Shown: positions 1 through 14,000 of the stretch, piece after piece | Numbering within the stretch: position 1 is the first letter of the stretch | Layout: each line of letters begins with the position of its first letter | Assembly: GCA_040954595.2 (NCBI GenBank) | Contig: CM082598.2 | Location: 5,580,001-5,644,000, forward strand | Origin: Balanoglossus misakiensis | Taxonomy: Eukaryota > Hemichordata | Direction: 5' to 3' | DNA: 64,000 nt | The notes under the pieces: model-generated | What the model was told of the DNA's origin: nothing | Seen by the model: only the letters and a program-made list of their open reading frames with translations | Databases searched by the model: none | Translations under genes and position numbers: made by a program

Positions 1-411
1 AATTCTTTAGTACAAGTAAGCATATTGCATTGTCCCAGTTATTATTCAACGGGACTGTTTGGATACTACTGTCAGTTTTACGTAACGTATTGTGCTAAAC
101 ATTTTCCCCAGGGCCTATTTAAGCGAAGGTACTAAAAAGGACTTGCTGCCCAGGTCAGGAAGATACAACCTTTCCTTCTCGGATCAAAGGAGTTGTTTTA
201 ATATTTTAAAGACTGATATTTATTTACCCTGATGATACCTTACTCTTAGTTTATATTTTGCTTTCAGTGAATTCTCAAGGGAAGACCCCAGAATTTTCAA
301 CAAGCATTTGTTTGCGTGACGATCGACTCATCACTTATAGATGTTATTGAATGGGAATCTGTTCAAGCAAACAGTGTTCTGTGTTTATTTTGCATTCTCC
401 GAATCTTGGAT

Positions 412-655
412 TAAAGTGAAGGGGTCGTTGCGCCGCGTTTGTCTGTTTATAAACATTACAGTTCATCCAAAAATCCCTGAAATTATATCATTCTTAGAAT
501 GAACGAAGCAGCCAACTGTAGTGTAGACTGGGCATGACAGCAACTGAAGATCCTAGTAGGTCATGGCGACTGCAGTGGGGTTTGCGCTTGTATGGGAGGA
601 CATATTCTCATCAAGGGGGACACCCACGCGGCGCGACGACCCCCTTCCCTTTAAT
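412..655 (+). repeat. Dispersed repeat family C, copy 1
   Basis: Closely similar sequence recurs at 5482-5716 and 20211-20454. It shares GAATGAACGAAGCAGCCAAC and CCTAGTAGGTC and ends in a G-run followed by CCCCTTCCCTTT. No coding capacity or clear inverted ends are seen. Confidence 0.8.
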
Positions 656-903
656 AGGCACATTATTTTGTATACACAACTGCATCATGTGTTTTTCTAG
701 GTGTACCCTTGGCGCCAAAAGAGACCACATAGCAAGCAAAACGACAGTGATGTCACAAAAAGTCAGGCCCTAATCATAATCAATATCTTCTGGGTCATTT
801 TGCATGACGAAGCCAAATAAATTATTAATTGAAATCGGTGCTGGGAATTCGTTTAATCATTATTCAGTGTGACAGTACCCAACTCAGCAGAAAACCAATC
901 AGT

Positions 904-1030
904 ACACATACATACATACATACATACATACATACATACCGGTACATACATACATACATACATACATACATACATACATACATACATACATACATACATA
1001 CATACATACATACATACATACATACATACA
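904..1030. repeat. (CATA)n microsatellite
   Basis: About 30 units of CATA with one CCGGTA interruption near 940. Overlapping open frames reading repeated THIHTY are translation artefacts. Confidence 0.97.
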
Positions 1031-1335
1031 AAAACCCACTATTCTCACTTTATATCAAGAGTAAGTTTTCTCTTATTCGTCAACAATTACCTGACCATGC
1101 TCGCATTTGAGATTGCAATGCACAATTATTGTAAATAACGTTTGCCTTTATTGTTGCTTCGAATCCTGTAATTAAAAGAATATATGCTGAATATTCGGTA
1201 AATTTTGTGTTTGTGCCCTTTATTTGACCATATTTTGTGATCAGATGACTTGCTCGAGGTTGCAGTAAGCCGACAAATTGCTGAATACCCACTCCAAAGA
1301 ACAGCGCATACATATTGGCAAACTACACCACGGAG

Positions 1336-1532
1336 TTAAAGATATACGCCGGTCACCAATGGAAAATTAGCTATAGTTACTGTAGCAAATTGAGATCTAG
1401 CCAATCACAGATTTTCAGTGGATGGCACATGCAAAAAAAGAGCGCCACCATATGTTCTTTAGAATGCTCAAATACTCCATTACAGCCATATATGGGCACA
1501 TGTAAATTGGAGGTGACTGTATACCTTTTACC
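1336..1532 (-). mobile_element. MITE-like family D, copy 1
   Basis: About 195 bp with inverted ends of the type TTAAAGGTATAC...GTATACCTTTA. It is reverse relative to the copies at 62018 and 62940. The core contains CAATCACAGATTTTCAGTG. Confidence 0.8.
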
Positions 1533-1791
1533 ATGGTAACATAAATTGAGATTTTCATGACAACGTGCAATGATATCAATCACTCTATTGTATTTAAACT
1601 ACACAGCTGATGCATACTTTAAATATTTGAACCCAGGAAATTTACGACATTGTCAAAATTATATTCAAAGCACCGTATAAACAACCACAAGTGTCAAATA
1701 ATGGCTATATTTGCGTTAATCCTCTCATATTCATAATCCAATCCGTATTTTATGCACCTGCAGAAAGAGTACACAGAGCAGCAGTAAATAA

Positions 1792-2151
1792 TTAAAGCCC
1801 CTATAGCTGCCAAATTTCACATATTTTTTCACAATAAAATACTTCAAATCTATTTCCTATCCTTTAAAACCCTCACCATTAAGCCATATTACTTGCATTT
1901 GCATCACTTTGTCATCTCTTGGCGACGCATACCACGATAGCTGTGTACTGTTTATATGGAGGCTGATTAAATCGGTGCTGCACTGTTTTAATACATAGCG
2001 TGTTCAAATTGCAACATGCAGTAACAATCAGGCATCGATAAGATGTTCATGTATACCTATCAGTAAGCTTATTTAGATGGACCAATTTAAGTTGGAAAAT
2101 AAAATCATGAAAATAATCGGAAAGTACATTTGGCAGCTCTAGAGGCTTTAA
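1792..2151 (-). mobile_element. MITE-like family B, copy 1
   Basis: 360 bp with inverted ends related to TTAAAGCCTCTAGAGCTGCC and a TTTAAA right end. The same sequence recurs at 13487, 24059, 28231, 46069 (deleted) and 61544. It has no ORF. Confidence 0.85.
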
Positions 2152-3512
2152 ACGGTCAAAACACAGTGTTGATAATAATAACCAGTCTAGAACCAAACTA
2201 TTTCAGAATATCCTTAACCAAACAAATACAATTTCTTCTCACAATTGTTACTTATTCATATCTAGTCTGACAGGAGAATGTTTCATTCTCCACGAGGCTT
2301 TACATAGCCTTCACAGATTTGTGCCATTGCGTCCGGTATAGTTCCTGTTCACAATGCTTTCATTAAATTTTGCACACTGTATACTGCAATTCGATTTTCT
2401 CTCTCGTCTGAATACACAGACCTGAAGTTCTCTGTGTGCTATACACAACACACTCTTATAACCACTCTGCTGACAACATGTGTACTGATGACACTAAAAT
2501 GCGAACGTTTTATGAATAGATAAACGAGAGGAATTATGTTGCCATTAGTAACCGCGTAAAACGTGGTAAATGCGGATAATGATGCCACCTAGACCTTCGG
2601 AGTGACTTCAAAATGAGATGCAAAAAAATCTAGGAAAAGTCATTAACGTAATAACAAAAATGTGTGTTTACTGTAAATCACACTTTGTTGTATAACAAAA
2701 ATGTGTGTTTACTGTAAATCACATTTTGTTGTATAAGACAGGGGACATGATAATTTATATTTATCTATTATTCAAATATAGCATTTGGGAAATGACAACT
2801 TGGATCAGCTTCACTTTAAGGATGTGAACATTAACGTGTGATTCTATGCTGACAGTGAGAAAGAGAAGAATACTCTATATCTGTCCCAACAGACAGGATG
2901 TATTGTCACAAGTATGATTGACACAGTTTTGCTTCTATGTTTCGTGTCTTTGTGGTTTTATTCGTATAGTCGTGCTACGTTTCCGTATTACGGTGGGGGG
3001 ATGTCCACAGAAAAGAATACCCCGCGAGACTCAAAGTTGAATCCGACAAAGCTTATATAAAATGCACATACGGTGTTCCGTGTCTATGGAAACGCGCGGC
3101 GTCGACCGACAGCCAATTCTCGTTCGAGATCTCATTTTGTGGTATTACTAGACCCGTCTTGGCAGCATCCTGCAAATGCTTTTGTGCCCTGGTATATTGC
3201 ATAGTATGGTGGGATTTGATGCAAGACCGTGGATTTATCTTTGATTTGAAACCTTTGCTGCAGACGACCAAATCTGGAAATCTTATCATTTAAATACAGC
3301 TGCATGGTATCTGTCCGTTCCTCAGACAATCTGGAATGTGTCAATTTCTACTCATGATTGATGTTTTATTCGATTCTTTCAATTTCAATTTTATCGTCGA
3401 TATTCGCGGAGAATGATTTCTACGATGCTGCTGCTAAATCGGCACGACCTGTTTGGAGAGTAGCTAGGGGGTCTGGTTGAGTAGCGATGTACACTTCGCC
3501 TTTCACTGGAGA
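2152..3512. other. Non-coding stretch upstream of receptor exon 1
   Basis: No recognisable gene. A short direct duplication (about 50 bases, containing AACAAAAATGTGTGTTTACT) occurs at 2652-2735. The 3' part (from about 3050) is presumably promoter and 5' UTR of the receptor gene. Confidence 0.4.
3054..3061 (+). promoter_or_regulatory. TATA-like motif upstream of the receptor gene
   Basis: TATATAAA lies about 450 bases upstream of the exon 1 ATG. Its position would allow a long 5' UTR. Upstream ATGs lie in between, so the assignment is weak. Confidence 0.15.
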
Positions 3513-3582
3513 ATGGCTGCCCTTAGTGGTACAATAATACTTTGTGGGTGCTTTGTTTTAATAATCTGTTATTGGTCAGAAG
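3513..3582 (+). CDS. nAChR-like gene, exon 1: signal peptide
   Basis: An ATG at 3513 opens 23 codons of a typical signal peptide: a short polar start, then a hydrophobic run containing IILCGCFVLIIC, followed by WSEG. It ends at a strong donor, G|GTAAGT, in phase 1. Exon 2 starts in the complementary phase, and GT completes the Gly codon. Linking it to exon 2 requires a 24-kb intron, so this is the weakest exon of the model. No better phase-1 signal-peptide exon was seen closer to exon 2. Confidence 0.6.
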
Positions 3583-6500
3583 GTAAGTTGTTCTTGAACG
3601 AACACTCTTTTTAATTTTCTAATGAAATTATTGTTCTTTTTAGATCCTTACAATGCGTTTCAGTGATTGAACATGATGCTTACTGTGACTTTGTGACGGA
3701 AAATCATGCAACATGTATCGAAGAAAGTGTAGCAATGAAAATGTTAAACAATTACCAAATTGGGGTCTAAATATGTTATTCGGTCATCCTAAAAGTCATG
3801 TATGTGGTAGCGATCGTTACATTAGGGAATATTTAGAAGCTGTTGATATCAAAGGTAACTCGCCAGGTTTTTATCTGTTGTCTGTTCTGGTGTATCAGCG
3901 AAATGTCACTTTTATCAAAATATCTGCTGACGTCACGGAACATCCTTTAATCGTAAAAGTCAGATGCACAGAAAAGAATGGCAAAGTGAAAAGTCCACTA
4001 AGAGATTGAATACGCGTTGCTTCACACACTCACCAGTACATATTGTCGCGCAACCAATGGCTTTGCCGTCGTAAAATATTGCATCAATATTTAACGATTT
4101 TATGGACAAGCTCATGGTGTATTCAGCTCACGGCTTTCTGTGGATGCGCCGTGTCCTCTTCCGGATCCGTGACACATTCTGAAGTGCAAGTTTTTCTCCA
4201 CGGTATTCAAATATAAATGACAAGCGATTTAACAACCCGCACAAAAATTAACATGTGTGGCCTTGGTGGAGTTTCTCTTTAGTGCATTCAGCATTCAGTG
4301 TTGCTGTATAGTTTTCGCCGTGTCACATCAACGCTGATTTCACTCACAGCTAATGATTGTATGAAACCCGGCAGACCACCGGAGACTATCCCCACAATCC
4401 AGCAATTTAACCAATTTCACGCACGACACCATTATCAATCGAATCAGAACAGTAAACCTGTACTTCAGGCAAATTGTGCGAACTCACCCCCACCTTTCTC
4501 GATATCAACATGGAGGCACTCATATGACAAGATGATCTCCTGATTTTGCAGCGTTGCCTCTGAACTGGAAGGGCGACCTTCTTAAATTAATCCCTGTCGA
4601 ACATGACAGTAATGACTGCTTGGACATGTGTTTGTCACCGTTACTAACAATGAAACATGACTGTTGAAAAGTTACTATTAAAAATACCATTGATAAGTAT
4701 CATGAAAACCAATAATATTCTTCGATAAGTGGGAATAAAATGTCTGTCGTTTAAAAACAATCTTTAGTATGTTTACTTAGGTATGTATTGGACATAAGGC
4801 GTTTATTGAATCATTTTGCGCATACGCATGTTAATATAAGTGTTAATGTGTTTTTTAGTCTTACTGATAAATTCAGTTATGTCGACCAGATAATGATGAG
4901 AATACAATAAGGACGGGAGCGCTAAAATTTTCACTTCGATCGGTATCTTAACATCGCCTTCCATCGCAAGACAACAGTTATATTCTAAATGCTTAATGCC
5001 GTAAGGTTCGATTTGCCAACACACGCAGGGAATACGGTTGACACAGGAGGGATTGAATAAGTATACGCAGTGTGTGAGCGGTATTGTACGTCTGTGAGTT
5101 CTTGTATCAAGATGGATGACATGTCGTTTCATGACATCAAACAGACTTTACCGTTTTTGTCGACTTAAATACACCTGACATCAGAGCGGTCACACTTGTG
5201 GTTTGTATTTCGTCTCCAGATTTGCATTTTATTTCAGTAGAATATATTGCAATATATGTATTATATAAGACCCAAGATTTTTCAATTTATTGACATTGAA
5301 TTCATTCTTGATCTTGCTAATTCTATCGCATTATAATTATCAAAATTATGTTTAATTAACTTTGCGAAAATGTTCATACTCTCATGTCTGTCGACCACTG
5401 ACAGTGGCTGGGGTCTCTGATTAATATAAACAAGTTACTTGAGCGCATTCGTCGGAACATCTACAAGAAAAATGTTGTATGCGGAGTTAAAGTGAAGGGG
5501 TCATCGCAAACGCGTTTGTTTGTTGAGAAACATCACAATTTATCCACAAATCCCGGCAATTAGATAATTATAGAATGAACGAAGCAGCCAACTTGAGCAA
5601 AGACTGGTAATGACAGCAACTGAAGATTCTAGTAGGTCATGGCGACTGCAGTGAGGTTTGTGCTTGTATCGAGGACATATTCTCATCAAGGGGGGACGGC
5701 CCCTTCCCTTTCAAAGAAACACTTCAATATTCAGTGCTACCCCAAAATGTATAATTGACAACATATTTGCAGTTTCTGGAATTCACGTGGAATCTTAACA
5801 TGCATTGCCGCGCTGAGATCCCAAGTCTGGCAATGTGCCCCAACGGACATGTACCCTGGCTAATCTCTACTGTTATGATCACCAGGGAATTCAACCTACA
5901 GTTTGCTGCCGGTAATTTATCAAACGCAGGACCGTTTAGCGCAACGAATTCTTTCCTCAAAGGTCGGAGGCCATGACGCATTAATAATGAAACCAAGATA
6001 TGACTGAAATCTTTGTTAAAGCACATAAGGTAATGTGCTATCCTCATATTCAGTAACACGCAATACTAAATATTTCAAAAACAAGCCTTGTGCATGCGCG
6101 GCCTGTCATCTGAAATCATCATCAACCTGTGAACGATAGGAACATCTAAAGATCGCGCGAGGTTTCACACCACTAAATAATTTTGATTCATGCACGGTCA
6201 CGTTGTGGGATTTAGTCCCTAAGAGATGCAAAGGGAATCTTTAAGGTAGCTTGTGAGGTTCACATGGGTACTTCATTCAAAAGTCGAGAAAAAAAACCCC
6301 TTTTTATTCAAAATATTCTCCTTTATATATGATCTTAATACATGTATGTCACAACCTGCTTCTTACTTCACTGTGAAAAATTGTGTTAAGAACGGAGTAT
6401 ATTTCAACTTCACGTCTTAAGGTTAGCTTGTGTGGGATTCCTAACATCATAGTGTAAATAGCAAATATATTGCTCAAAAAATATTTTTACATCAATGGCT

Positions 6501-8006
6501 ATAAGCTTACATAATTTGAAATATCTTTTTATGCATTTTGGTGTCACCAAAATGCACTGTTGTTGAAAAATTTCAAATTTCATCTTTTTTTCACAATCAC
6601 AGATTAAAAGTTTAAAGACCATTTTCTAATTAGTCGGTTTGTTTAAGAAAGTTTAAATTCGGAGACATGGTGTTTGAGAACATATTTCATGTTTTGTATG
6701 ATTGTGCAGAAATTTGGTATATGAGGGAAATTACTACAATTTGAAGTTATTGCATACAATACCCTTTTCATATCATATGAACATGCGTGACAAATAGCAC
6801 GCGTACACATAGAAGACACTATGACAAATAAATGCAATATCAATTATTTAATAACACATTAATTTTTTATGAATGTTATAGGCATGTGTAATCTTTACAC
6901 ATTTTCAGAAGTCATATGTAATGTTTTATGTAAAGAAAGAGAAACTGATGGGCGTTTAGTTAACATTGACACTAACTGCCTTGCGTCGATCATAAGCTTA
7001 ATCGGTCAAAAAAACTGTTTCAATGATCATGTCATTCCTTCAATGATCATTCCTTTTAGATCAAAGATTGGTCTGTTTGAAAAACAGGAATATGTTTGTT
7101 ATACTGCGCAGAACACCAAAACAACCCAGCGGGCAATATCAACAGGGCTTTATCAACTCCTGCCATGTTATATCACTTTTTTTCTATGTCACATGAGTGT
7201 GTCTCAGCCAATCACGAAAACAACATACATGTAATACGTGAGGTGTAATAATACATGAATACAAAAACGTGTAAAAGTGTATCACTAGCGCACAGCAACA
7301 GAGTTTGAACATGATATGTTTGCATTGAAGAGGCAGATCCGATTAGCATATACACCATAAGCTTTCAATTTAAAGGACATCAGCCTAAAAAGACCAATGT
7401 ACTGAGCCAGGATGTGGACTTTCCACCAGCCATCTATATCGACAATTACCAACTTGGTCAGAATTTGTTACCTCTTCCCAACTCTCCGTGTTGATGTACA
7501 GGGTTTTCATGTTACTTAGAATATTGAAGTCATTATCTTGTTAAATGCACAAAAACAAATGATTGAAATCAATGAGAAAATGAAAGGCAGCAACTGTGGG
7601 GAGAATCTGAAAAGTTTAAACGCCTGGTAAACTCTCGCAATGATTGGGAACAACCACTTATTTTGAAGTAAATATACTTTGGAGAGTTTGTGTGGGAAGA
7701 CGAAGAGCAACTGTTAACAAAGATGATCTTTGACGATAGGAATACAATCATCTTGTTCATATAACATTTGACCGTGCACGGCATGATGTAAAACCACGCC
7801 CTCCAGGCGAAATCCGTGAGATTTCTTTTTTCTCTCCGCCATTTTATTCATTTCAGAATCACAGGGAATTGAGTAATCTTGTTGTTGTTAATCTTGTTGT
7901 TGTTGTCGTTGTTGTTGATGATGATGAAGAAGATAATAAAAAAAAATCAATAGCAAGAAATGACACATTGATTTAAAAATATTTTTTTTTTATTATCTTC
8001 TTCTTC

Positions 8007-8058
<52 letters not shown>

Positions 8059-11000
8059 ACAACAAGAAGATTAACAACAAGATTACTCAATTCCTTGTGT
8101 TCAGAATATGTACATATCGCGACGAAATCAACAGGTGAGTAAAAGCGAAATTGAAAGTGTGGACGTTTGCCTCAGGCTGTGGAAAGAGAAATAACATATC
8201 CTGGGTTAATGTCTGGCGGTTAAACTACATGTAAACAAATTACAGAGAAACGCCTGATTATGGCCGCGTGGTTTGAATACAAATGGCTGCAGAGCACTGA
8301 TTTATAGAGAGATGAATTGAACCATCAGTTGTAAAATCGCGGTCGCCCATAAAGGGCAACACATAAAATGACACAGCTATCATTAATGCGGTGTAATGGT
8401 AATACCATAAGATTAGGACCATATGTTGTGGGCCTCGCACAATTGCCTGTGTACAATAGAAGTTGTGCGTACACAATACGTCCTATGATATTTAAAAGGT
8501 AGTTAAGTGGTGTGGCTGTTTCGATATAAGAAGGCCTTTTTTATCTATCCAGATATGCTACAAAGGTCTCCGAAATGTTGGTCATTTCGTTGGGGAAGAC
8601 AATTATTTAATTCCTCATCAACAACATATGCCTCTTTGTTATGAACTGAAAGTGTGCTGCCATGAACTTGATTTAAGTGATAAATCTAACAGATTTATTG
8701 CAACATCAAGTTCATGGCAGAACAATTAGCGTTGACCAACTAAGTTCATAACAAAGAGAAATTTATGTGAACGACCCATGGAAATTCCAGGATTGGGATC
8801 ATCAATTATGATGCCATGCGCAATCTACTAAAACTTTTGCTGCTAATCCGTTTGCAATCATAAGCTTATTCATGGTTATGATTTATAGATTATAACATTT
8901 TAGTAGATTCTCATCATAGCATGAAGATTTGAAAACATATGATAAAAATTGTGATACGATACTGTCACAATATAATAATGTTCATCGTTTCAAATTATTC
9001 CGAGGGGTAAAACGTCTTGGAAATACAGTGTTTTGAGACACTTATTTGTAATTTTTGGTAAACAAAAAACTATAATTGAAAAACTGCTTGCTACATTGAT
9101 CTGTACTTGTTCTCGCTATGATGTGTTAAAATTATAATAAAATAGCAATACTTTTTTGTTGACAAAATCATTTTTTTTCTATGAAAAACACCACGTTGAT
9201 AGGTTTTAAACATAGTTTGTAGAGTTTTAGTAATATTCGCCTTCTTGTTTACTGAAATTATTGCAAACCAACGGATAAAATTATAAAGTTCTCTTTAATT
9301 AACTTTCAAGATACTGTATGTCGATTATGCATGTTTTGGTTCTGTCCAAATTCCCAACATGCATTGCCACTTACTGGGACAGTATATTCAAATCTTACAA
9401 TAATGACCAGTTCTTAAAACTGCTGCAAACTTAAGTGTAGTATAAAATAATTTTGTAACACAAACAAATGATATGCTGTTTAGTGAATATCCCAGGAGAG
9501 AAAGATGGTTTGGCATTACACAGAGTGGCACCTACAACAGTGAATTAAATACTTAAAAAGTACTCTACCTATAAGGTTTATAAAAGTGAAGCTAAAATAA
9601 ATAATTTAAAATGTAATATTATTAGCTTAAAGATAAAAAGCAAAGATATCGTTGCATTGTGTCTTTAACTTACTGTGTATGTAGTAGCTTAGTGATTTAT
9701 GATATTAGTTTGTACATGTATGAAATAATAAATTATTTTATGTATCCCAGCTGATGTAACTCAATAAAGTAGAATATTCAACATGGTGATATGTAATCGA
9801 ATACGATGAGATGGTATATTTTGACTGGACCAGAATTTACAACTCGGATCTCTGTTGACCCAAAGGTTTGTTATGGACTAGCTCGCTCGTGGTGCATAAA
9901 TTATATTGATAGAAAGTTGTTATGTCAACAGACAAGAACCAGGTACTATTTGGAATAACCTTTAGTGGTTTATGTATCGTAAATTACTTCTTCGCCATAT
10001 GTTGAACATTTAACAAAAACATAGACTTTTATTATTGACAATAGTAAAGAAACCATGTTTATACTAAACAGTAAAACGTTAATCTATTTTAATGTGTGGA
10101 TGTATTTTGTAAATTGTAATGTCAGCCGATGGGAAATGCATATTCCAAAATACAAGGTTTTAAAGGCCGATGATCGTCTTATGTGCATGTGCGTAATTTC
10201 GCGTTTACAAACATTACGTCCACTCCAAATGTTCTGCAAATTTTGTGCTCAACGCATTCAAATAGTAGACTGCCTTAGCTTCCTAGCATATTTCATACGC
10301 ACCGAGTAATACTAAAGTAGACTTAAGTTTTGTCCCTTCTTTTCACCCAATTTGCTGTCTTTTCCTGATCTCCGACACAGACTATGGTCGCCGCCATCTT
10401 GTCTATTGTGAGGACAGTACACTGCCTTATGGCATTGACTGTATACAATCTTTGTAACCAGAGTCTCTAGTTTGGCACATACGCATAAGGCTATCGTCGC
10501 ACTTCAAGACGTGCAATCATACAACTGACGAGGGTATTGGAAAGATACCCTTCACTCAGATAACGACTCTGTCGATAATAGTTGATTGAATGACACTTGC
10601 TTCATAAGCTAACTAGCGATGTGTGCACAGCGTGAAGATTAGAAGAGGTACAAAGTATCGCCTAAAGCAGACGGATATGAACACATCGTGTATCATTTTG
10701 TATGAAATTTACATGATGTCACTGAATATACTAGATATCAAATATTACTATATAGGACATCTAGAAATATTCAGCTATTCCTGTCTTTTTGAAACCCTTG
10801 GCATAGAGACAGGAAATAAAATCCATACCTCAATCACACGAAAAAAATGTTATTAAAAGTATGTTTTCAACCAATCAATTAACAGGAGTCATGACTAAAA
10901 TTTCATATCCTTAATATTGTTCACTTCCGCAGGTGCATGATGCACATACTTAATCTCACAATACTTTAGATTGTTGAAATAGGATCATAATGTGATATAA

Positions 11001-14000
11001 TTTGTTTCAACAATTGTCTTCTACCCTGTAGGACGATACAATGTCCGTCGATGTAGTGTGCAGAGGCTAGGTCAGCATTTATTCTATATATGTGGCTTCT
11101 TGCTCACCAATACAGGTTAAATGTCAGAAACATAGGAGGGATATTGCATTTTTCTTGTTTTCTAAGGTGTTTACCACATACACTCATTTACAACAAAAGG
11201 TAAATATAAAGTGTACATCAATATAGATGAACGCGTATTACATTTTCCATCTAAAAGTAAGTTTACTGTTTCAAACTGGAACGTTACTCATAGAACATTG
11301 AACAAACAAAGCAATTGTTTCATAGCAAGGTGTACCGTAATCACTCCATCATGTCAACACGAAAAAAAATATGATTTGTGAAAAGACAAACTAATAGAAT
11401 AAAAAAACATAACACAAAAATGGCCACTCAAAGTGCTCGAATAATTTTTCAGGGGGCATGTTTGCATGGTATGAACTATATGCACTATCAGCATGTAGTT
11501 TAGGTGATATTCATGATAGAATTGAACTGTTTAAGGTCACACAGAATAAAATCAGTGAGTTCTGAATACCTTGGAAGGTCAAAGTTGCAGATATCTTCAT
11601 GAAAAATACGCAATAGCAACACATGCATTTTAATCAGTGGACAAACAATTGAAGGTTATAAAATGATTAATTTTCAAAAGAATAGTGGGTGGTTGAATTA
11701 ATCGAGCAGTTGAATTAATGGAGTGATTACGGTACAATATTTCGGCCTGAGTGTGCCCCGTGTTAAGATACCATCGACCAGGTGACATCGGTGACATGGT
11801 TAATATGTTGCAAGTACACACGATGTCCCCCTTAAAGGTTATAACGACATTGTAGATAAGGTCATTGAAAGATAAACCTGTTGGAATCAATGCAATAATT
11901 ACATTTTGGACAATAATCGGACAAATCTACTTTAAATCGATACATTTTCTACAACGCAATTTCAATGATTTAATTTGCTTTGGTTGTAGGGAAGTGAAAT
12001 AGATTTGTTTATGGATATGATAAGGTGTTCCTAAGCAACACACAAATTTTGCTATTCGAATAGGGTGAAAATGGAGCATGTAAACCAAAACATGTAATCA
12101 TATTACACTGCAAATGTTGACTATGCAGGATGACATGCATTTAAATAAACTATGCCGCTCACATAAATAACAAATTAATGTTTGATATAAAGCAACGCTG
12201 CTTGTCTATACAATGTTATCTGTGCAACATGTAAGCTCAAACTAGTCACGTGACGCTATGTTATGTGCGGACGATAGCCGTAATATTCCATTTGATCCTG
12301 TCCGCCAGAACTTGAACTGAGAGAGTAAGAGACAAAAACTGCTTTCGTTCGACTATCATACAGTCACACTAACACCATTGTTGATTCAAAGTGATCAAAA
12401 TAGGGCCACATAGATAGATTGCTGTGTGTACATTTTTACACTATATCGCCACCTGCAGTGCCATTATACCCAACTTAATTTTAAGAAATGAGTTGATTTT
12501 GTCGTCACAATGACCTGTCTTCATCAAAATCAGTCGGTGGAGTAATGTCCTTGAGGCTTGTGTTCGAGTTATGTTATAAGTACTTAATCGAGCATCAACT
12601 AATAAAATTTAAAGTGATATAGGTATAATTACGTATTCGTGTGCATGTGTGTGTGTAATAGAGGAAAACAGATGGAGAATGGGCAAAAGTTGGAGATTAG
12701 ATAAAAAAGATACGGAGATCGCTCCTTCCCAAACACAGATAGATATAGGTGATAATCATAATCTTTCACCCGAATATGTAGCGTACTTTGAATCGGCTAT
12801 CACATGACACAGTGTGAATGCTCTTTTAAAGGGACAAAGTCTCTCTCTCTCGCTGCCTTTTTTACATTAATTATGTTTGATACAAGACACCGTTTATGTT
12901 ATTCTACATGTGGATATATAGTGAATCAACGTTCGACCACACACAACTTCCATGCTGTTTGTAGGATATGGGAGTAAAAATCTCGCCAAAATGAATAAAT
13001 GGTAGAGACCGCGATTATTCATTTTGGTGAGTACTATAGAAATTGTATGTGGTCAAACGTTGATTCACTATATATCCACATGTAGAATAACATAAACAGT
13101 GTCTTGTATCAAACATAACCAATGGAAAAAGGGCAGCGAGAGAGAGACTTTGTCCCTTTAACATTCACAAGACTCAGGGTTGTTCTCTTTTGGCAACAAT
13201 TAAAATTTCTTAACCATCATCAGGGAACAGAACATGAACATTGAAAGGAATCATTCAAGTTGTCCATTTCTGATTAGCTATTCTGGATATTCTTGAACAT
13301 CGAAGAAAAATAATTTAACTTGTTACAAATTGACGCTTTTTCGCCCGGTCATTTACATTTTGTTATGCAAGTTATACATGAAAATGATACAAAATACATG
13401 AACCCGCAGATGATAAACATTCTTTGTACGAAGAAATTTTACCTCACGTGTTTAGATTGAGATACAATTCCTTTAAATGTCGATGCTTAAAGCTTCTAGA
13501 GCTACCAGATGTCACATATTTTTTCCACAATAAGATAATTCAAATATATTCCCTATCCTCTAAAATCTTCTGAATCACCATTAAGCCATATTACTTGCAT
13601 TTGCATCAGTTTGTCATCTCTTGGCGACGCATACCACGATAGCTGCATACTGTTTGCATGAGGCTGATTAAATCTGTGTGGTACGCGTTTAATATATAGC
13701 GTTTTCAAATCGCGACATACAGCCACAATCGGGCATCGATAAGGTGTTCATGTATACCTATCAATAAGCTTATTTAGATGGACCAATCTTAGTTGGAAAA
13801 TAAAGTCATGAAGATAATGCAAAAAGTGGCAGCTCTAGAGGCTTTAAAAACAAACATGTCCTCCTGTAACAGAATACACAGAAACATTTGACAATGTGAC
13901 ATTGTCTTGACTACCCAACAACAGATGACTGACGCTTTCAGACTATAGGCCTAAGCAGAATAAAGTGCATTGTACGCCACCCTTTTCAACCACCGACAAT

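Noticed and set aside
903-1030. CRISPR-like regular repetition
   Set aside because: Simple tandem microsatellite without spacers, in a eukaryotic genome.
829-1138. Long frames reading repeated Thr-Tyr-Ile-His over the CATA tract
   Set aside because: Pure microsatellite translation in overlapping frames; no gene.
4803-5132. 109-codon minus-strand frame with clustered cysteines
   Set aside because: No family pattern, no neighbouring exons and no start context evidence.
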